Assembly: GCA_947303465.1 (NCBI GenBank)
Contig: CAMYYI010000002.1
Coordinates: forward strand, 37,463-101,462
DNA from: an uncultured Bacteroidales bacterium
GTDB taxonomy: Bacteria; Bacteroidota; Bacteroidia; Bacteroidales; UBA932
Direction of reading: 5' to 3'
Length of the DNA stretch: 64,000 nt
Made by a program: the position numbers and the translations under genes. Positions 50,663 through 59,779 of this stretch are shown piece by piece. The notes below the pieces were generated by a model. That model saw nothing but the letters and a program-made list of their open reading frames with translations. It was not told the origin of the DNA and ran no database searches. How positions within the stretch are numbered: position 1 is the stretch's first letter; each line of letters begins with the position of its first letter.

Positions 50663-51283
50663 ATGGCACCAAGCAAATGGCCCGCTGACATATTATGGCT
50701 CAATGTCACCGATTCCACCAACAGATACCTCAGGGAGGCATCCGGGCGGTGCGACAATTTGTCAGTCGTAGCTGCTATAGAGCAGACCGCCGGGCGCGGA
50801 CAAGGCACCCACACCTGGCACTCGCAGAGCGGCATGAACCTGTTGTTCAGCATATTATACAGGCCGGAAAAGCTTGAGGCCAAAAACATGATACTGATTA
50901 CCTGCGCCACCACCATGGGGATACTCGACTACCTTGGCGGCAAGGGAGTCAGCGCCCGCATCAAATGGCCCAACGACATCTGGGCAGGAGACCGGAAAAT
51001 CTGCGGGATACTGATAGAGAACAAGCTCGACGGCGCTTTCGTAGCCGAGAGCATAATAGGGATAGGGTTCAACCTGAATCAGGTCCAGTGGCCGGACGAT
51101 CTGCCCAATCCCGTAAGCCTGCGGCAGCTTACCGGCACCAGTTACGAGCTCAAGGACGAACTTGAACTGCTGGTCCAAAAAATCCGCCGCCGCTTTGCCC
51201 TTATCGGCAGCCGCGACGGCGAATCGAATCTGCAAGAAGAATTTGGAAAGAATGTTTTCAGGCTTCCCGAAGGGCCCGCATAG
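50663..51283 (+). CDS. birA: Biotin--[acetyl-CoA-carboxylase] ligase, catalytic domain only
   Basis: A 206-residue monofunctional biotin protein ligase. TDSTNRYL, the biotin/ATP loop AAGRGQGTHTW-like QTAGRGQGTHTW, then IKWPNDIWAGDRKICGILIE are the catalytic blocks. The enzyme attaches biotin to carboxylase carrier proteins. There is no N-terminal DNA-binding domain, so it is not a repressor, and the C-terminal SH3-like domain looks absent or very short. The ATG was set at the family N-terminus. The 3' end overlaps the convergent rpe gene by 26 bp. Confidence 0.92.
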   Translation: MAPSKWPADILWLNVTDSTNRYLREASGRCDNLSVVAAIEQTAGRGQGTHTWHSQSGMNLLFSILYRPEKLEAKNMILITCATTMGILDYLGGKGVSARIKWPNDIWAGDRKICGILIENKLDGAFVAESIIGIGFNLNQVQWPDDLPNPVSLRQLTGTSYELKDELELLVQKIRRRFALIGSRDGESNLQEEFGKNVFRLPEGPA

Positions 51284-51902
51284 CTCCCAGGGGATCCTGT
51301 GACTTGAAAACCGAACTGCCGGCCACCACTACGTCTGCACCCGCTTCCCGCAGAGGACCCGCGTTGGAAGCCGATACTCCCCCGTCAACTTCTATCATTG
51401 CCTGGCAGCCGCGCCTGGTTACCTCGGCCCGGAGCCGGGCTACGCGATCCAGGCTTTCATATATGAACTTCTGTCCTCCGAATCCGGCAAACACGCTCAT
51501 TATCAGGAAGAAATCGGCCTTGCCAATGTAAGGGTACAGGCGCTGTACCGGGACGTCCGGATTAATGACCACACCGGCCTTCATGCCCAGCTCCTGTATC
51601 TCTCTTATATTGGCGGCGGTACGCCTACCGGCAGCCTCAAGGTGGAAGCTTACATAAGACGCACCCAGCTCTGAGAGACGTTTGAACCAGCGCTCGGGAT
51701 GAACCACCATGAGGTGAACATCCATGGGCCTGGCGGCAACAGGAGCAAGGGCTTCGAGCACACTGAATCCGAAGGATATATTGGGCACGAATGTGCCGTC
51801 CATAACATCCAGATGAATCCAGTCGGCTCCCTCATTCAGCATCCGGACATCTTTGGACAGATTGAGGAAATCTGCGGCAAGCAGTGAAGGTGCAACAAGC
51901 AT
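51258..51902 (-). CDS. rpe: Ribulose-phosphate 3-epimerase
   Basis: A 214-residue TIM-barrel enzyme of the pentose phosphate pathway that interconverts ribulose-5-P and xylulose-5-P. SLLAADFLNL, HLDVMDGTFVPNISFG, VHLMV and IEVDGGVSASNA hold the metal-binding His/Asp and the catalytic Asp residues. It also links to the sedoheptulose-7-phosphate used by gmhA in this window. It is third in the dnaA-pepD-rpe run, 6 nt after pepD. Confidence 0.96.
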   Translation of the reverse strand: MLVAPSLLAADFLNLSKDVRMLNEGADWIHLDVMDGTFVPNISFGFSVLEALAPVAARPMDVHLMVVHPERWFKRLSELGASYVSFHLEAAGRRTAANIREIQELGMKAGVVINPDVPVQRLYPYIGKADFFLIMSVFAGFGGQKFIYESLDRVARLRAEVTRRGCQAMIEVDGGVSASNAGPLREAGADVVVAGSSVFKSQDPLGAMRALREA

Positions 51903-51908
51903 GGCGTC

Positions 51909-53330
51909 TTATTCGAAATTACGTACTACGTCGTCCAGCAAAGCAACGAACTTGTCCATGGAGGCAAGCTCCAGCTTCTCGCCGGGAGCATGAACTCCCC
52001 TGAGGGTTGGGCCAAAGGAAATCATGTCCAGGCCGGGGAACTTCTGCAGGAAAAGGCCGCACTCCAGACCGGCATGGATGGCCTTGATCTCCGGCTCCTG
52101 CTTGAAAAGCCTGCGATAGGCGCCGGCAGTAACGGCCAGGATATGGGAATTCATATCCGGATTCCAGCCCGGGTACTCATACATATGGCGAACCCTGGCG
52201 CCGGCAAGCTCGAAACAGGCCCGCACCTTTGCCGCCATGGCCCTGCGCTCGCTGGTAGAGGCACTGCGCTGGCTGGTGACTATCTCTATTATACGCCTGT
52301 CCTCGTACGTATGGGCGCTCGCGAGATTGGTGGAAGTCTGAACGAGGTCAGGGATGTCCTGGCTCATGGCCTCTACCCCGTGCGGACAGGCGCAGAGGGC
52401 GGAAATGATGCGGCGCGACGCCGATGCAGTCACAGGCATCACATGCATGGGGGCACGTTCGGCCTTGCAGACCAGGCCCGGATCGGTAGTGTGGAACTCT
52501 TCTGCCAGGTTGGCGCCGAAAGTACGGAAGGCAGAGATGCACTTTGCGGCATCGGGCACGGCCACGACTGCCTCGCATTCACGCGCTATGGCGTTGGGCT
52601 TGCCGCCCCCGTCGATACTCACCAACTGCAGGCCGGAAGCCAGCTGGCTGTAGAGGAAACGCGCCATCAGCTTAACCGTATTCGCCCGGCCCTTGTTGAT
52701 ATCGTCTCCGCTGTGCCCGCCTATACCCCCGCTGATGCTGCAGCGCACGTAGCTGAGGTTGCTCTCCTTACGGGTGAAGGAAAATTTGATGTTGGTGTTG
52801 AGTCCGCCGGCACAGCCGATAAACAACTGCCCCTCATCTTCGGAATCCAGGTTAATGAGCGTTTTGCCGCTGAAAAAGCCGCTCTCCAGTGCTTCTGCGC
52901 CATCCATGCCCGTTTCTTCGGAGATGGTAAACAGGCACTCTACGGGGCCGGTGGGAGCATCATCTTCCAGCAGAGCAAGGCATGCGGCTATACCTATTCC
53001 GTCATCAGCCCCCAGAGTAGTGTCCCGGGCAATCATCCACCCGTCTTCTATAACGTAAGGAATAGGGTCTTTGCGGAAGTCGTGCTGCACCCCGGCGTTC
53101 TTTTCACACACCATATCCTGGTGAGCCTGCAACACTATTACAGGGACCGACTCCTTGCCCGGGGCTGCCGGGCGCACTATAAGCACATTGCCGGTGGCGT
53201 CGCGCTTGTATTCGAGTGAATGAGCCTTGGCCCAATTGCAGAGCCAGTCCGTAATAGGACCTTCGTGCCCTGACTCCCTGGGGATGGTTGTTATTTCCTT
53301 GAAGATATCAAGAACGCGTTCAGACTTCAT
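51909..53330 (-). CDS. pepD: Aminoacyl-histidine dipeptidase (PepD, M20 family)
   Basis: A 473-residue M20C metallopeptidase. LQAHQDMVCEKN (His70, Asp72), LGADDGIGIA (Asp110), ISEETGMDGAE (catalytic Glu138, metal Glu139) and GIGGHSGDDINKGRAN are the metal and dimer-domain motifs. A final His in SFGPTLRGVHAPGE completes the site. PepD splits dipeptides such as Xaa-His in the cytoplasm. It follows dnaA by 18 nt. Confidence 0.95.
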   Translation of the reverse strand: MKSERVLDIFKEITTIPRESGHEGPITDWLCNWAKAHSLEYKRDATGNVLIVRPAAPGKESVPVIVLQAHQDMVCEKNAGVQHDFRKDPIPYVIEDGWMIARDTTLGADDGIGIAACLALLEDDAPTGPVECLFTISEETGMDGAEALESGFFSGKTLINLDSEDEGQLFIGCAGGLNTNIKFSFTRKESNLSYVRCSISGGIGGHSGDDINKGRANTVKLMARFLYSQLASGLQLVSIDGGGKPNAIARECEAVVAVPDAAKCISAFRTFGANLAEEFHTTDPGLVCKAERAPMHVMPVTASASRRIISALCACPHGVEAMSQDIPDLVQTSTNLASAHTYEDRRIIEIVTSQRSASTSERRAMAAKVRACFELAGARVRHMYEYPGWNPDMNSHILAVTAGAYRRLFKQEPEIKAIHAGLECGLFLQKFPGLDMISFGPTLRGVHAPGEKLELASMDKFVALLDDVVRNFE

Positions 53331-53348
53331 ATAGTAAGGGTTAATCTG

Positions 53349-54773
53349 TTAAGCTTCAGCGGGAAGCAGCTGTGCCTCAAGGTCGGTGACATACTTCTTG
53401 AACACCCTGTCGGTGGCCATGAGGTCAGAGACCATATTGCATGAGTGAAGCACTGTAGCGTGGTCCTTGCCACCGGTTTCTGCACCAATGGTGGAAAGGG
53501 AGCAGTTGCTTATGAGATTGCGGCACAGGTACATGGATATCTGCCTGGCCTGCACAATCTGACGACGGCGCGATTTGGATATCAGATCCTCCGAAGTAAT
53601 GCCGAAATACTCGCACACAGCGGCCTGCACGGACGGAATGGATATATCCTTGACCGGCGTGCTCACTATCTTCTCGGTTACTTTTGCGGCGAGCTCAACC
53701 GAATTCTCGGCATGCATGGCGGTAGCGTATGCCATTACGGACAGGAACGCTCCCTCGAGCTCGCGGAAGTTGGTCTTGATGTGCGATGCCAGATACTCCA
53801 GAACATCTTCCCCTATGGTAACGCCCTCCCTGCGGCACAGGGCCTGAAGCATCTTGAGACGGGTTGAGTAATCCGGATGAAGAAGCTCCACCGAGAGCCC
53901 CCACTTGAAGCGGGAAAGCAGCCTGTCCTCGAAATTCTGCAGCTCTACCGGAGCACGGTCCGAGGTGAAAATCAATTGCTTGCCCAGCTGGTGCAGGTAG
54001 TTGAAGATGTTGAAGAAGGCGTGCTGGGTGCCGGGACCCTGAAGGTCCTGGATGTCGTCCACTATAAGTACGTCTATCTTCTTATAGAAGCCGAGGAAGT
54101 CCGTGAGCTTGTTGCGCACGTTCACGGCATCCATATACTGGGTCTTGAACTCGTGGCCGTTCACGTAAAGCACAACCAGGTCGGGGAACTTGTCATGGAT
54201 GGCGATACCTATGGCCTGCGCCAGATGTGTCTTGCCCAGACCGGGACCTCCGAAGATGAACAGCGGATTGAAGGAGGTCTTGCCAGGCGCCATGGATATG
54301 GACGTTCCGGCTGTATAACCCATCTTGTTGCATTCCCCTACTATAAAATTGGTAAAGCAATAAACCGGATTGAGCTTGGGGTCTATCTGAATCTTGTGAA
54401 GCCCGGGATAAACGAAAGGGTTGGGATTGCCGGAAGGCTGTATGCTGATGTTCACAGCCCTGTTTACCGGAACGTTACCGGCAGCTTCGGGAACTGCAAT
54501 GGCCGGCTGGGTCCTGACGGCACGAACCAGATATACGAGCCTGGCATCCGCACCGATAACCCTCTTGAGGGTTTTCTTGATGACGTCGAGATAAGTGGCC
54601 TCAAGGTACTCGCGGAAGAAATCCGAAGGAACTTCTACAGTAAGGGTTGAATCCGAGATGGAGACGGGACGCACAGGCTTGAACCAGGTCGCGAACTTCT
54701 GGGGTTCTACGATCTGCTCAACTATCTTGAGGAAGTGATTCCAAATATCTATGTGTCTCTCGTTCTCGTTCAT
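53349..54773 (-). CDS. dnaA: Chromosomal replication initiator protein DnaA
   Basis: A 474-residue initiator. Domain I (1-85) starts NENERHIDIWNHFLKIVE. The AAA+ domain has P-loop GGPGLGKTH (175-183), VLIVDDIQ (Walker B, 235-242) and the arginine-finger region RLLSRFKWG. Domain IV, which binds DnaA boxes, has SRRRQIVQARQISMYLCRNL and the signature GGKDHATVLHS. The ATG at 54773 begins the conserved N-terminus; an upstream in-frame ATG would add an unrelated hydrophobic stretch. An AT-rich region lies upstream. Confidence 0.97.
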   Translation of the reverse strand: MNENERHIDIWNHFLKIVEQIVEPQKFATWFKPVRPVSISDSTLTVEVPSDFFREYLEATYLDVIKKTLKRVIGADARLVYLVRAVRTQPAIAVPEAAGNVPVNRAVNISIQPSGNPNPFVYPGLHKIQIDPKLNPVYCFTNFIVGECNKMGYTAGTSISMAPGKTSFNPLFIFGGPGLGKTHLAQAIGIAIHDKFPDLVVLYVNGHEFKTQYMDAVNVRNKLTDFLGFYKKIDVLIVDDIQDLQGPGTQHAFFNIFNYLHQLGKQLIFTSDRAPVELQNFEDRLLSRFKWGLSVELLHPDYSTRLKMLQALCRREGVTIGEDVLEYLASHIKTNFRELEGAFLSVMAYATAMHAENSVELAAKVTEKIVSTPVKDISIPSVQAAVCEYFGITSEDLISKSRRRQIVQARQISMYLCRNLISNCSLSTIGAETGGKDHATVLHSCNMVSDLMATDRVFKKYVTDLEAQLLPAEA

Positions 54774-55056
54774 CAGAAATCGCGACCATCCGGAAAGGAC
54801 AATCGCGACTGCAAAAATGGTTGAAAAAAAATGCAAAAAAAAATCTTATCTATATTGTTTTTTAATTTTTTTAGCGTTAAATATATAGGAGATGCACCCC
54901 TTTTCTCAATATTTATAAATCTTTTATTATCAATAACTTACAAAACAGCCTTTTCGCTAAGATTGTATAATACACGCATTTTCTAAATTAAAATCTTTCT
55001 AAAAAAGCGTATTGCAGAAAAATTGTTGATACACTAAACCAAGAGCAAAAAAAGTC
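54774..55056. other. AT-rich intergenic region upstream of dnaA, possible oriC
   Basis: This 283-bp region is strikingly AT-rich compared with its surroundings, with long A and T runs near 54825-54880 that could serve as an unwinding element. Only weak relatives of the DnaA box TTATCCACA are visible, each with two or more mismatches (TTATCTATA near 54846, TTATCAATA near 54927). It may simply be the dnaA promoter region. Origin function is uncertain. Confidence 0.35.
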
Positions 55057-56232
55057 TTATTTTGCAATAGAAATTTTTTCACCTTCGAGTCTCACCAAAA
55101 AAGCATCAGGATATTTATTACGAATCTGAACAAATTCTTTTTTTACTTCTGTCAGATCTTCCGAAACAGCTATGACATACTTGTAAATTTTTCCAACACT
55201 CACTATCTCGGGGGTATATCCCAGAAATGCCTTGTCAGCGGGGTCGAGCTTCCTGGCGCCGGCGAAAATCTGTACGCCGTAACGAACTGCAGGAGCCTTG
55301 GCCTGAACCTGTACCGGAACCTCGGTCTGAACCTGTACGGGAACTTCGGCTTGAGCCTGTTCAGAAGGTTTGGGTTGTTCCTGTACCGGAACCTCGACCT
55401 TGGCTTGTACCGTGGCCTCATGAACTTCAACGTCAAGAGCCACGCTGTGGTCATAGCCGGCCTTGTACTTTTTGAATGCCTTGCACAGCGCATCTGCAAT
55501 CTTGTCCCGCTCTGCTGCACTCTTGAGCACGGTGAGATCCGTACTGTTGGAGATGAATCCCACCTCTACCAGAACAGCAGGCATGGCAGTCTTCCAAAGG
55601 ACAAGGAAGGGATCCTGCCATATTCCGCGGTTGGCGGTAATAGGGCCCCTGTTGAGTGACTCGGATACCATCTGGGCAAACTCGAGACTCTGCTCCAGAT
55701 GGGAATTCTGCATCAGCTGCATGAAGATGAAAGACTCCGGATCGGACGGGTCGTACCCCTGATACTTCTTGCTATAGTCATCTTCCAGCAGAATCACGGA
55801 GTTTTCACGCTTGCACACATCCATATTGTAGGCGAACAGGTCCCTGTCTTTCTTGGAAGACTGGCCGAGAACATGCACGGAAAAACCGTTGGGCCCGGTT
55901 TTCGGTGAGGAATTGATATGGATGGACATAAACAGGTTCGCATCGGCCTTGTTGGCAATCGCGGCACGGTCATTGAGAGCAACTGTCTTGTCGCAGTCAC
56001 GCGTGAGGATTACGTTCACGCCAGGGCATCCGGCTTTGATTTTTTCCGAAAGCCTGTTGGCAATATCAAGAGTGAAGGTCTTTTCGTATGATTTGCCGTC
56101 CCTGCTGACAGCACCGGGATCGTTTCCACCATGACCCGGGTCGATGACGAGAGTAGTAAGACCGATGTTCTGGGCATTGACACCGGTAATGGCAAAAAAG
56201 GTCGCCAGGACCAAGTGAATTGTGCGTTTCAA
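55057..56232 (-). CDS. N-acetylmuramoyl-L-alanine amidase with SPOR domain
   Basis: A 391-residue exported amidase with signal peptide (about 1-20, ending GVNAQ). The Amidase_3 domain (about 24-245) has VIDPGHGGNDPG (zinc His34), SYEKTF (zinc Glu50), FMSIHINSS (zinc His) and VLVEVGFISN (catalytic Glu). A Pro/Val/Gln-rich linker of near-repeats (VEVPVQ, AEVPVQVQT, 270-312) leads to a C-terminal SPOR domain (about 315-391), which binds denuded septal peptidoglycan. It probably splits daughter cells. The start is TTG, since no ATG precedes the signal peptide. Confidence 0.92.
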   Translation of the reverse strand: MKRTIHLVLATFFAITGVNAQNIGLTTLVIDPGHGGNDPGAVSRDGKSYEKTFTLDIANRLSEKIKAGCPGVNVILTRDCDKTVALNDRAAIANKADANLFMSIHINSSPKTGPNGFSVHVLGQSSKKDRDLFAYNMDVCKRENSVILLEDDYSKKYQGYDPSDPESFIFMQLMQNSHLEQSLEFAQMVSESLNRGPITANRGIWQDPFLVLWKTAMPAVLVEVGFISNSTDLTVLKSAAERDKIADALCKAFKKYKAGYDHSVALDVEVHEATVQAKVEVPVQEQPKPSEQAQAEVPVQVQTEVPVQVQAKAPAVRYGVQIFAGARKLDPADKAFLGYTPEIVSVGKIYKYVIAVSEDLTEVKKEFVQIRNKYPDAFLVRLEGEKISIAK

Positions 56233-56242
56233 AAATAAATGT

Positions 56243-56250
56243 TAATTTTG
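56243..56250 (+). promoter_or_regulatory. Promoter -7 box (TAATTTTG) of lptD
   Basis: TAATTTTG fits TAnnTTTG, 32 nt before the TTG start of lptD. It lies on the far side of the divergent amidase box (8 nt apart), so the two start sites overlap. Confidence 0.55.
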
Positions 56251-56258
56251 TCGATTCG

Positions 56259-56266
56259 CAAATATA
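56259..56266 (-). promoter_or_regulatory. Promoter -7 box (TATATTTG) of the amidase gene
   Basis: TATATTTG on the minus strand fits TAnnTTTG, 26 nt before the TTG start of the amidase gene. Confidence 0.55.
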
Positions 56267-56282
56267 ATAAAATAATTGGGAT

Positions 56283-59036
56283 TTGAGAACTGCGAAGCGA
56301 ATAGTTTGCATATTGATGCTGCTGGCTGCAGCCTGCCAGCTCCTTCCCGCGCAGAATGCCGGGCGGAGAGGGGCGCGCCGGGTGTTCAGCAACGCGGTTC
56401 CCAAAACCGTCAGGCAGGTGGTTCTTGACTCGGCGGAGCTGGCACGCCGCGACTCCATACGCGTAGCCGATTCCCTTCGCCGTGTAGACTCGGCCGCCAT
56501 GCGTGCCAAGAGTTCCCTGGAAGTTCCCGCTTTCTCCCAGGCAAAAGATTCCATAGTGGAGGTTTTCACCGACGGGCAGCGTATGATATACTACTACGGC
56601 GACGTGTCGGTAGAGTATCAGGACATGAAACTCACCGCCGCCTACATGCAGTACAACATGAAAACGGGAACCGTGTTCGCCAAAGGCATATATGACTCCC
56701 TGAAAGGTGAATGGACGGGAAGGCCGGTGATGACCCAGGCCGGCAAGACCTATAACATGGACGAAGTGCGTTACAACTTCGATACGCGTAAGGCTTCCAT
56801 AAAAAACATCATCACCAACGAAGACAACGCCATCATGCACGGCGGCAGGGTGAAGATGATGCCGGACCAGAGCATCAACCTTACCGACGGCAAATATACG
56901 GTCTGCGAACTGGACCACCCGCATTACTACCTGGCCCTTACTTCCGCCAAAGTGATGACGGAGCCCAGCCAGAAGACGGTGTTCGGTCCCGCATACCTTG
57001 TTGTAGAAGACGTCAAACTGCCATTCGTCGGCCTGCCATTCGGATTCATACCCAAGCGTCCTGAGAGAGCCACCGGCCTGCTGATGCCCAACTTCGGTGA
57101 GGAACAGGCCCGAGGTTTCTATATGAGGGACGCCGGAATGTATTTCGTTTTCGGCGACTACCTGGACCTCTCGCTGACGGGAGACTACTACACCCTGGGG
57201 TCGTGGGCGGTTAACGTAAACTCCAGGTACATGGTGAAGTACAAGTTCAACGGCAGCTTCGGTTTCACCTACTCGCACGACCAGACGGGAGAAAAGGACA
57301 CCCCCGAGTTCAACGAGTTCAGCAACTTTGCCGTCAAATGGTCCCACACCCAGGACTCCAAAGCCCACCCGGGAACCAATTTCAGCGCGTCGGTCAACTT
57401 CTCGTCGCCTTCCAACAGCAAGTACAACTCCCATTCGGTTAACGAGGCACTCCAGAACCAGATATCGTCCTCCATCTCCTTCTCCAAGAACTGGAACGGA
57501 CGTTTGAACCTGAGTGTCAACGCTTTGCATTCGCAGAGCTCCAGGGACTCTTCATACTCGTTCACCCTTCCTAACGTCACATTGAGCGTAAGCACCCTGT
57601 ATCCTTTCAAGCGCAAGGTGAGGGTGGGAAAGGAGCGGTTCTACGAGAAGATTTCCTTCGGCTACAACACCACCCTGCAGAACAAGATTAACTTCAAGGC
57701 CTCGGAATTCGGGGAGGAAGGCTTCCTCGACCGATTCCAGAACGGCATGACGCACAACTTCTCCATCGGCCTGCCCAACTTCCAGCTGTTCAAGTACATC
57801 AACATCAACCCGTCGGTGACGTACGGCATGAATTGGCAGTTCCGCAAAAAGGAATACGTCTATAATCCCGAGACCGACAAGGAGGAAGAGATTCCGGGCA
57901 CCCAGTTCAATACCTTCGGCATTACGCAGAACTACTCCGGCTCCGTTGCCATGACTACCAGGATATACGGAATGTACCAGTTCGGGGACTACCATACCGT
58001 CCAGGCCATCAGGCACGTTATCTCCCCTTCCGTCTCCATGTCCTTCAGCCCGGAGCTGGGCACATACGCCAACGGTTACAGGACTCTCGAATACACGGAC
58101 ATACACGGCAACCACAAGACAAAGGAGTACAACATCTACCAGGGCAATATCTACGGGCCGCCCGGACGGGGCAAGTCCGCAACCGCCAACATTTCCATAG
58201 GCAACAACATAGAGGCCAAGGTCCGCGACCTTGCAGACACTACCGGAAAGGCGAACAAGAAGGTTAAGCTGATAGACCAGCTGAATCTCAGCACCAGCTA
58301 TAATTTCCTGGCGGACAGCCTTAAGATGAGCACGGTGAACATCTCCATGTCCACCAACCTGTTCAACGCCGTGAACATTAGCGGAAGCGCCAGCTTCGAT
58401 CCCTATGCGATAGGCCCGGGAGGCAGCAGGATAAGCAAATTCGCCGTTACGCAGGGACAGGGTCTGATGCGGCTTGGAAACATCAGCGCGTCGGCATCAT
58501 GGTCCATCTCCGGAAAGGGAGAGATAAACGGTAACGACGGAGCCAAAGACCCCAACAGCGTGAGCGGGCAGGGCGGTTCCATTATCAACGGAGCCGCAAG
58601 TTACTACCAGCGGCATTTCTACCATCCGGTCACAGGCGAGTTCATTCCGGGAGGATGGCTGTACTACACGAATCCCAACGCACCATGGTCCCTCAGCCTG
58701 AGCTACTCCTTCAGCTGCAACATGCAGTATAAATGGGAGAACGACGTGCTCACTCCGAAAAGCAACATTACTCAGACCATACAGGCCAACGGAAACCTGA
58801 AGCTCACGCCCCGTATGAGCATCAACGCCAGCTCCGGCTTCGACCTGCAGGCCATGAAGATAACCACCACCCAGTTCAGCTTCACCTACGACCTGCACTG
58901 CTTCAACATATCTGTGTCATGGGTGCCGACGGGAACCTGGGCGTCATACCAGTTCCGCATTGCCGCCAACGCGTCGGCCCTTGCGGACATACTCCAGCTG
59001 AAGAAGAGCAGCAGCTACTGGGATAACATGAGATGA
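56283..59036 (+). CDS. lptD: LPS-assembly protein LptD (Bacteroidota type)
   Basis: A 917-residue outer-membrane protein with signal peptide (1-24, ending LLPAQN). An N-terminal OstA/jelly-roll region (about 80-210: GQRMIYYYGDVSVEYQDMKL, AAYMQYNMKTG, MHGGRVKMM) is followed by KLPFVGLPFGFIPKRPERATGLLMPNFG and a large beta-barrel rich in aromatic, alternating strands. LptD inserts LPS into the outer leaflet. It starts with TTG; the first ATG would remove the charged part of the signal. Its stop overlaps a GT2 gene (ATGA), followed by GtrA and ArnT-like genes, tying LPS assembly to sugar modification. Confidence 0.9.
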   Translation: MRTAKRIVCILMLLAAACQLLPAQNAGRRGARRVFSNAVPKTVRQVVLDSAELARRDSIRVADSLRRVDSAAMRAKSSLEVPAFSQAKDSIVEVFTDGQRMIYYYGDVSVEYQDMKLTAAYMQYNMKTGTVFAKGIYDSLKGEWTGRPVMTQAGKTYNMDEVRYNFDTRKASIKNIITNEDNAIMHGGRVKMMPDQSINLTDGKYTVCELDHPHYYLALTSAKVMTEPSQKTVFGPAYLVVEDVKLPFVGLPFGFIPKRPERATGLLMPNFGEEQARGFYMRDAGMYFVFGDYLDLSLTGDYYTLGSWAVNVNSRYMVKYKFNGSFGFTYSHDQTGEKDTPEFNEFSNFAVKWSHTQDSKAHPGTNFSASVNFSSPSNSKYNSHSVNEALQNQISSSISFSKNWNGRLNLSVNALHSQSSRDSSYSFTLPNVTLSVSTLYPFKRKVRVGKERFYEKISFGYNTTLQNKINFKASEFGEEGFLDRFQNGMTHNFSIGLPNFQLFKYININPSVTYGMNWQFRKKEYVYNPETDKEEEIPGTQFNTFGITQNYSGSVAMTTRIYGMYQFGDYHTVQAIRHVISPSVSMSFSPELGTYANGYRTLEYTDIHGNHKTKEYNIYQGNIYGPPGRGKSATANISIGNNIEAKVRDLADTTGKANKKVKLIDQLNLSTSYNFLADSLKMSTVNISMSTNLFNAVNISGSASFDPYAIGPGGSRISKFAVTQGQGLMRLGNISASASWSISGKGEINGNDGAKDPNSVSGQGGSIINGAASYYQRHFYHPVTGEFIPGGWLYYTNPNAPWSLSLSYSFSCNMQYKWENDVLTPKSNITQTIQANGNLKLTPRMSINASSGFDLQAMKITTTQFSFTYDLHCFNISVSWVPTGTWASYQFRIAANASALADILQLKKSSSYWDNMR

Positions 59037-59779
59037 TACACGGTAAGAAAGTAATAGTGGTAATGCCGGCATACAATGCCGAGAAGACGCTGGAACAGAC
59101 TTATGCCGAGATTCCGCGCGACATTGTGGACGAAGTGATCCTTACCGATGACTGCAGCCGCGACGCCACTGTAGAAAAAGCCCGCGAACTCGGGATCAGC
59201 GAGATTCTGCGGCATCCCAGGAACCGGGGCTACGGAGGCAACCAGAAAACCTGCTACGACAGGGCCCTGGAGCTTGGGGCGGACATAGTGATCATGCTTC
59301 ACCCGGACTATCAGTACACCCCAAAACTTATAGAAGCCATGGCGTACATAATCGCCAACGGCGTCTATCCTGTAGTCTTCGGGTCCAGGATACTGGGCAA
59401 AGGGGCGCGCAAGGGAGGCATGCCGCTTATAAAATACGTTGCCAACCGCTTCCTCACCCTAACCCAGAATCTCCTGCTCAACCAGAAGCTGTCCGAATAC
59501 CATACGGGCTACCGTGCGTTCAGTGCCGAGGTACTAAGGGCGGTGGACTACAATCTCTGTTCCGACGACTTCATCTTCGACAACGAAATGGCCGCCCAGA
59601 TATTCTGGAAGGGCTTTGAGATAGGAGAAGTAACCTGCCCCACCAAGTACTTCAACGACGCTTCTTCCATCAACCTTCGCCGCAGCACGGTTTACGGGTT
59701 CGGCGTACTGAGGGTATCCCTTGTTTACCGTCTGTGCAAGTGGCGCATCTGCAAGAGCAAGCTATTTCCGACGGCATGA
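59033..59779 (+). CDS. Glycosyltransferase family 2 (polyprenyl-phosphate sugar transferase type)
   Basis: A 248-residue GT2 enzyme. VVMPAYNAEKTL, VILTDDCSRD (Asp39-Asp40) and MLHPDYQYTP (the DxD-like site) are GT2 motifs, and YHTGYRAFS belongs to the DPM1/GtrB-type subgroup, which moves a sugar to polyprenyl phosphate. It has no C-terminal membrane helices. The neighbours GtrA (flippase-like) and an ArnT-like transferase are the two other parts of such a modification system. It overlaps lptD and gtrA by ATGA. Confidence 0.9.
   Translation: MIHGKKVIVVMPAYNAEKTLEQTYAEIPRDIVDEVILTDDCSRDATVEKARELGISEILRHPRNRGYGGNQKTCYDRALELGADIVIMLHPDYQYTPKLIEAMAYIIANGVYPVVFGSRILGKGARKGGMPLIKYVANRFLTLTQNLLLNQKLSEYHTGYRAFSAEVLRAVDYNLCSDDFIFDNEMAAQIFWKGFEIGEVTCPTKYFNDASSINLRRSTVYGFGVLRVSLVYRLCKWRICKSKLFPTA

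Noticed and set aside
55310..55420. Repeated Pro-Val-Gln-rich coding units in the amidase, considered as a CRISPR-like or tandem DNA repeat
   Set aside because: The units are short, imperfect and in frame, and form a flexible linker between the amidase and SPOR domains. No CRISPR array or cas gene is present in the window.
56229..57530. Long minus-strand open frame (433 codons) opposite the start of lptD
   Set aside because: It is antisense to a well-supported lptD, its translation is rich in Val, Gly and His in a way typical of antisense frames in GC-rich genes, and it matches no family.
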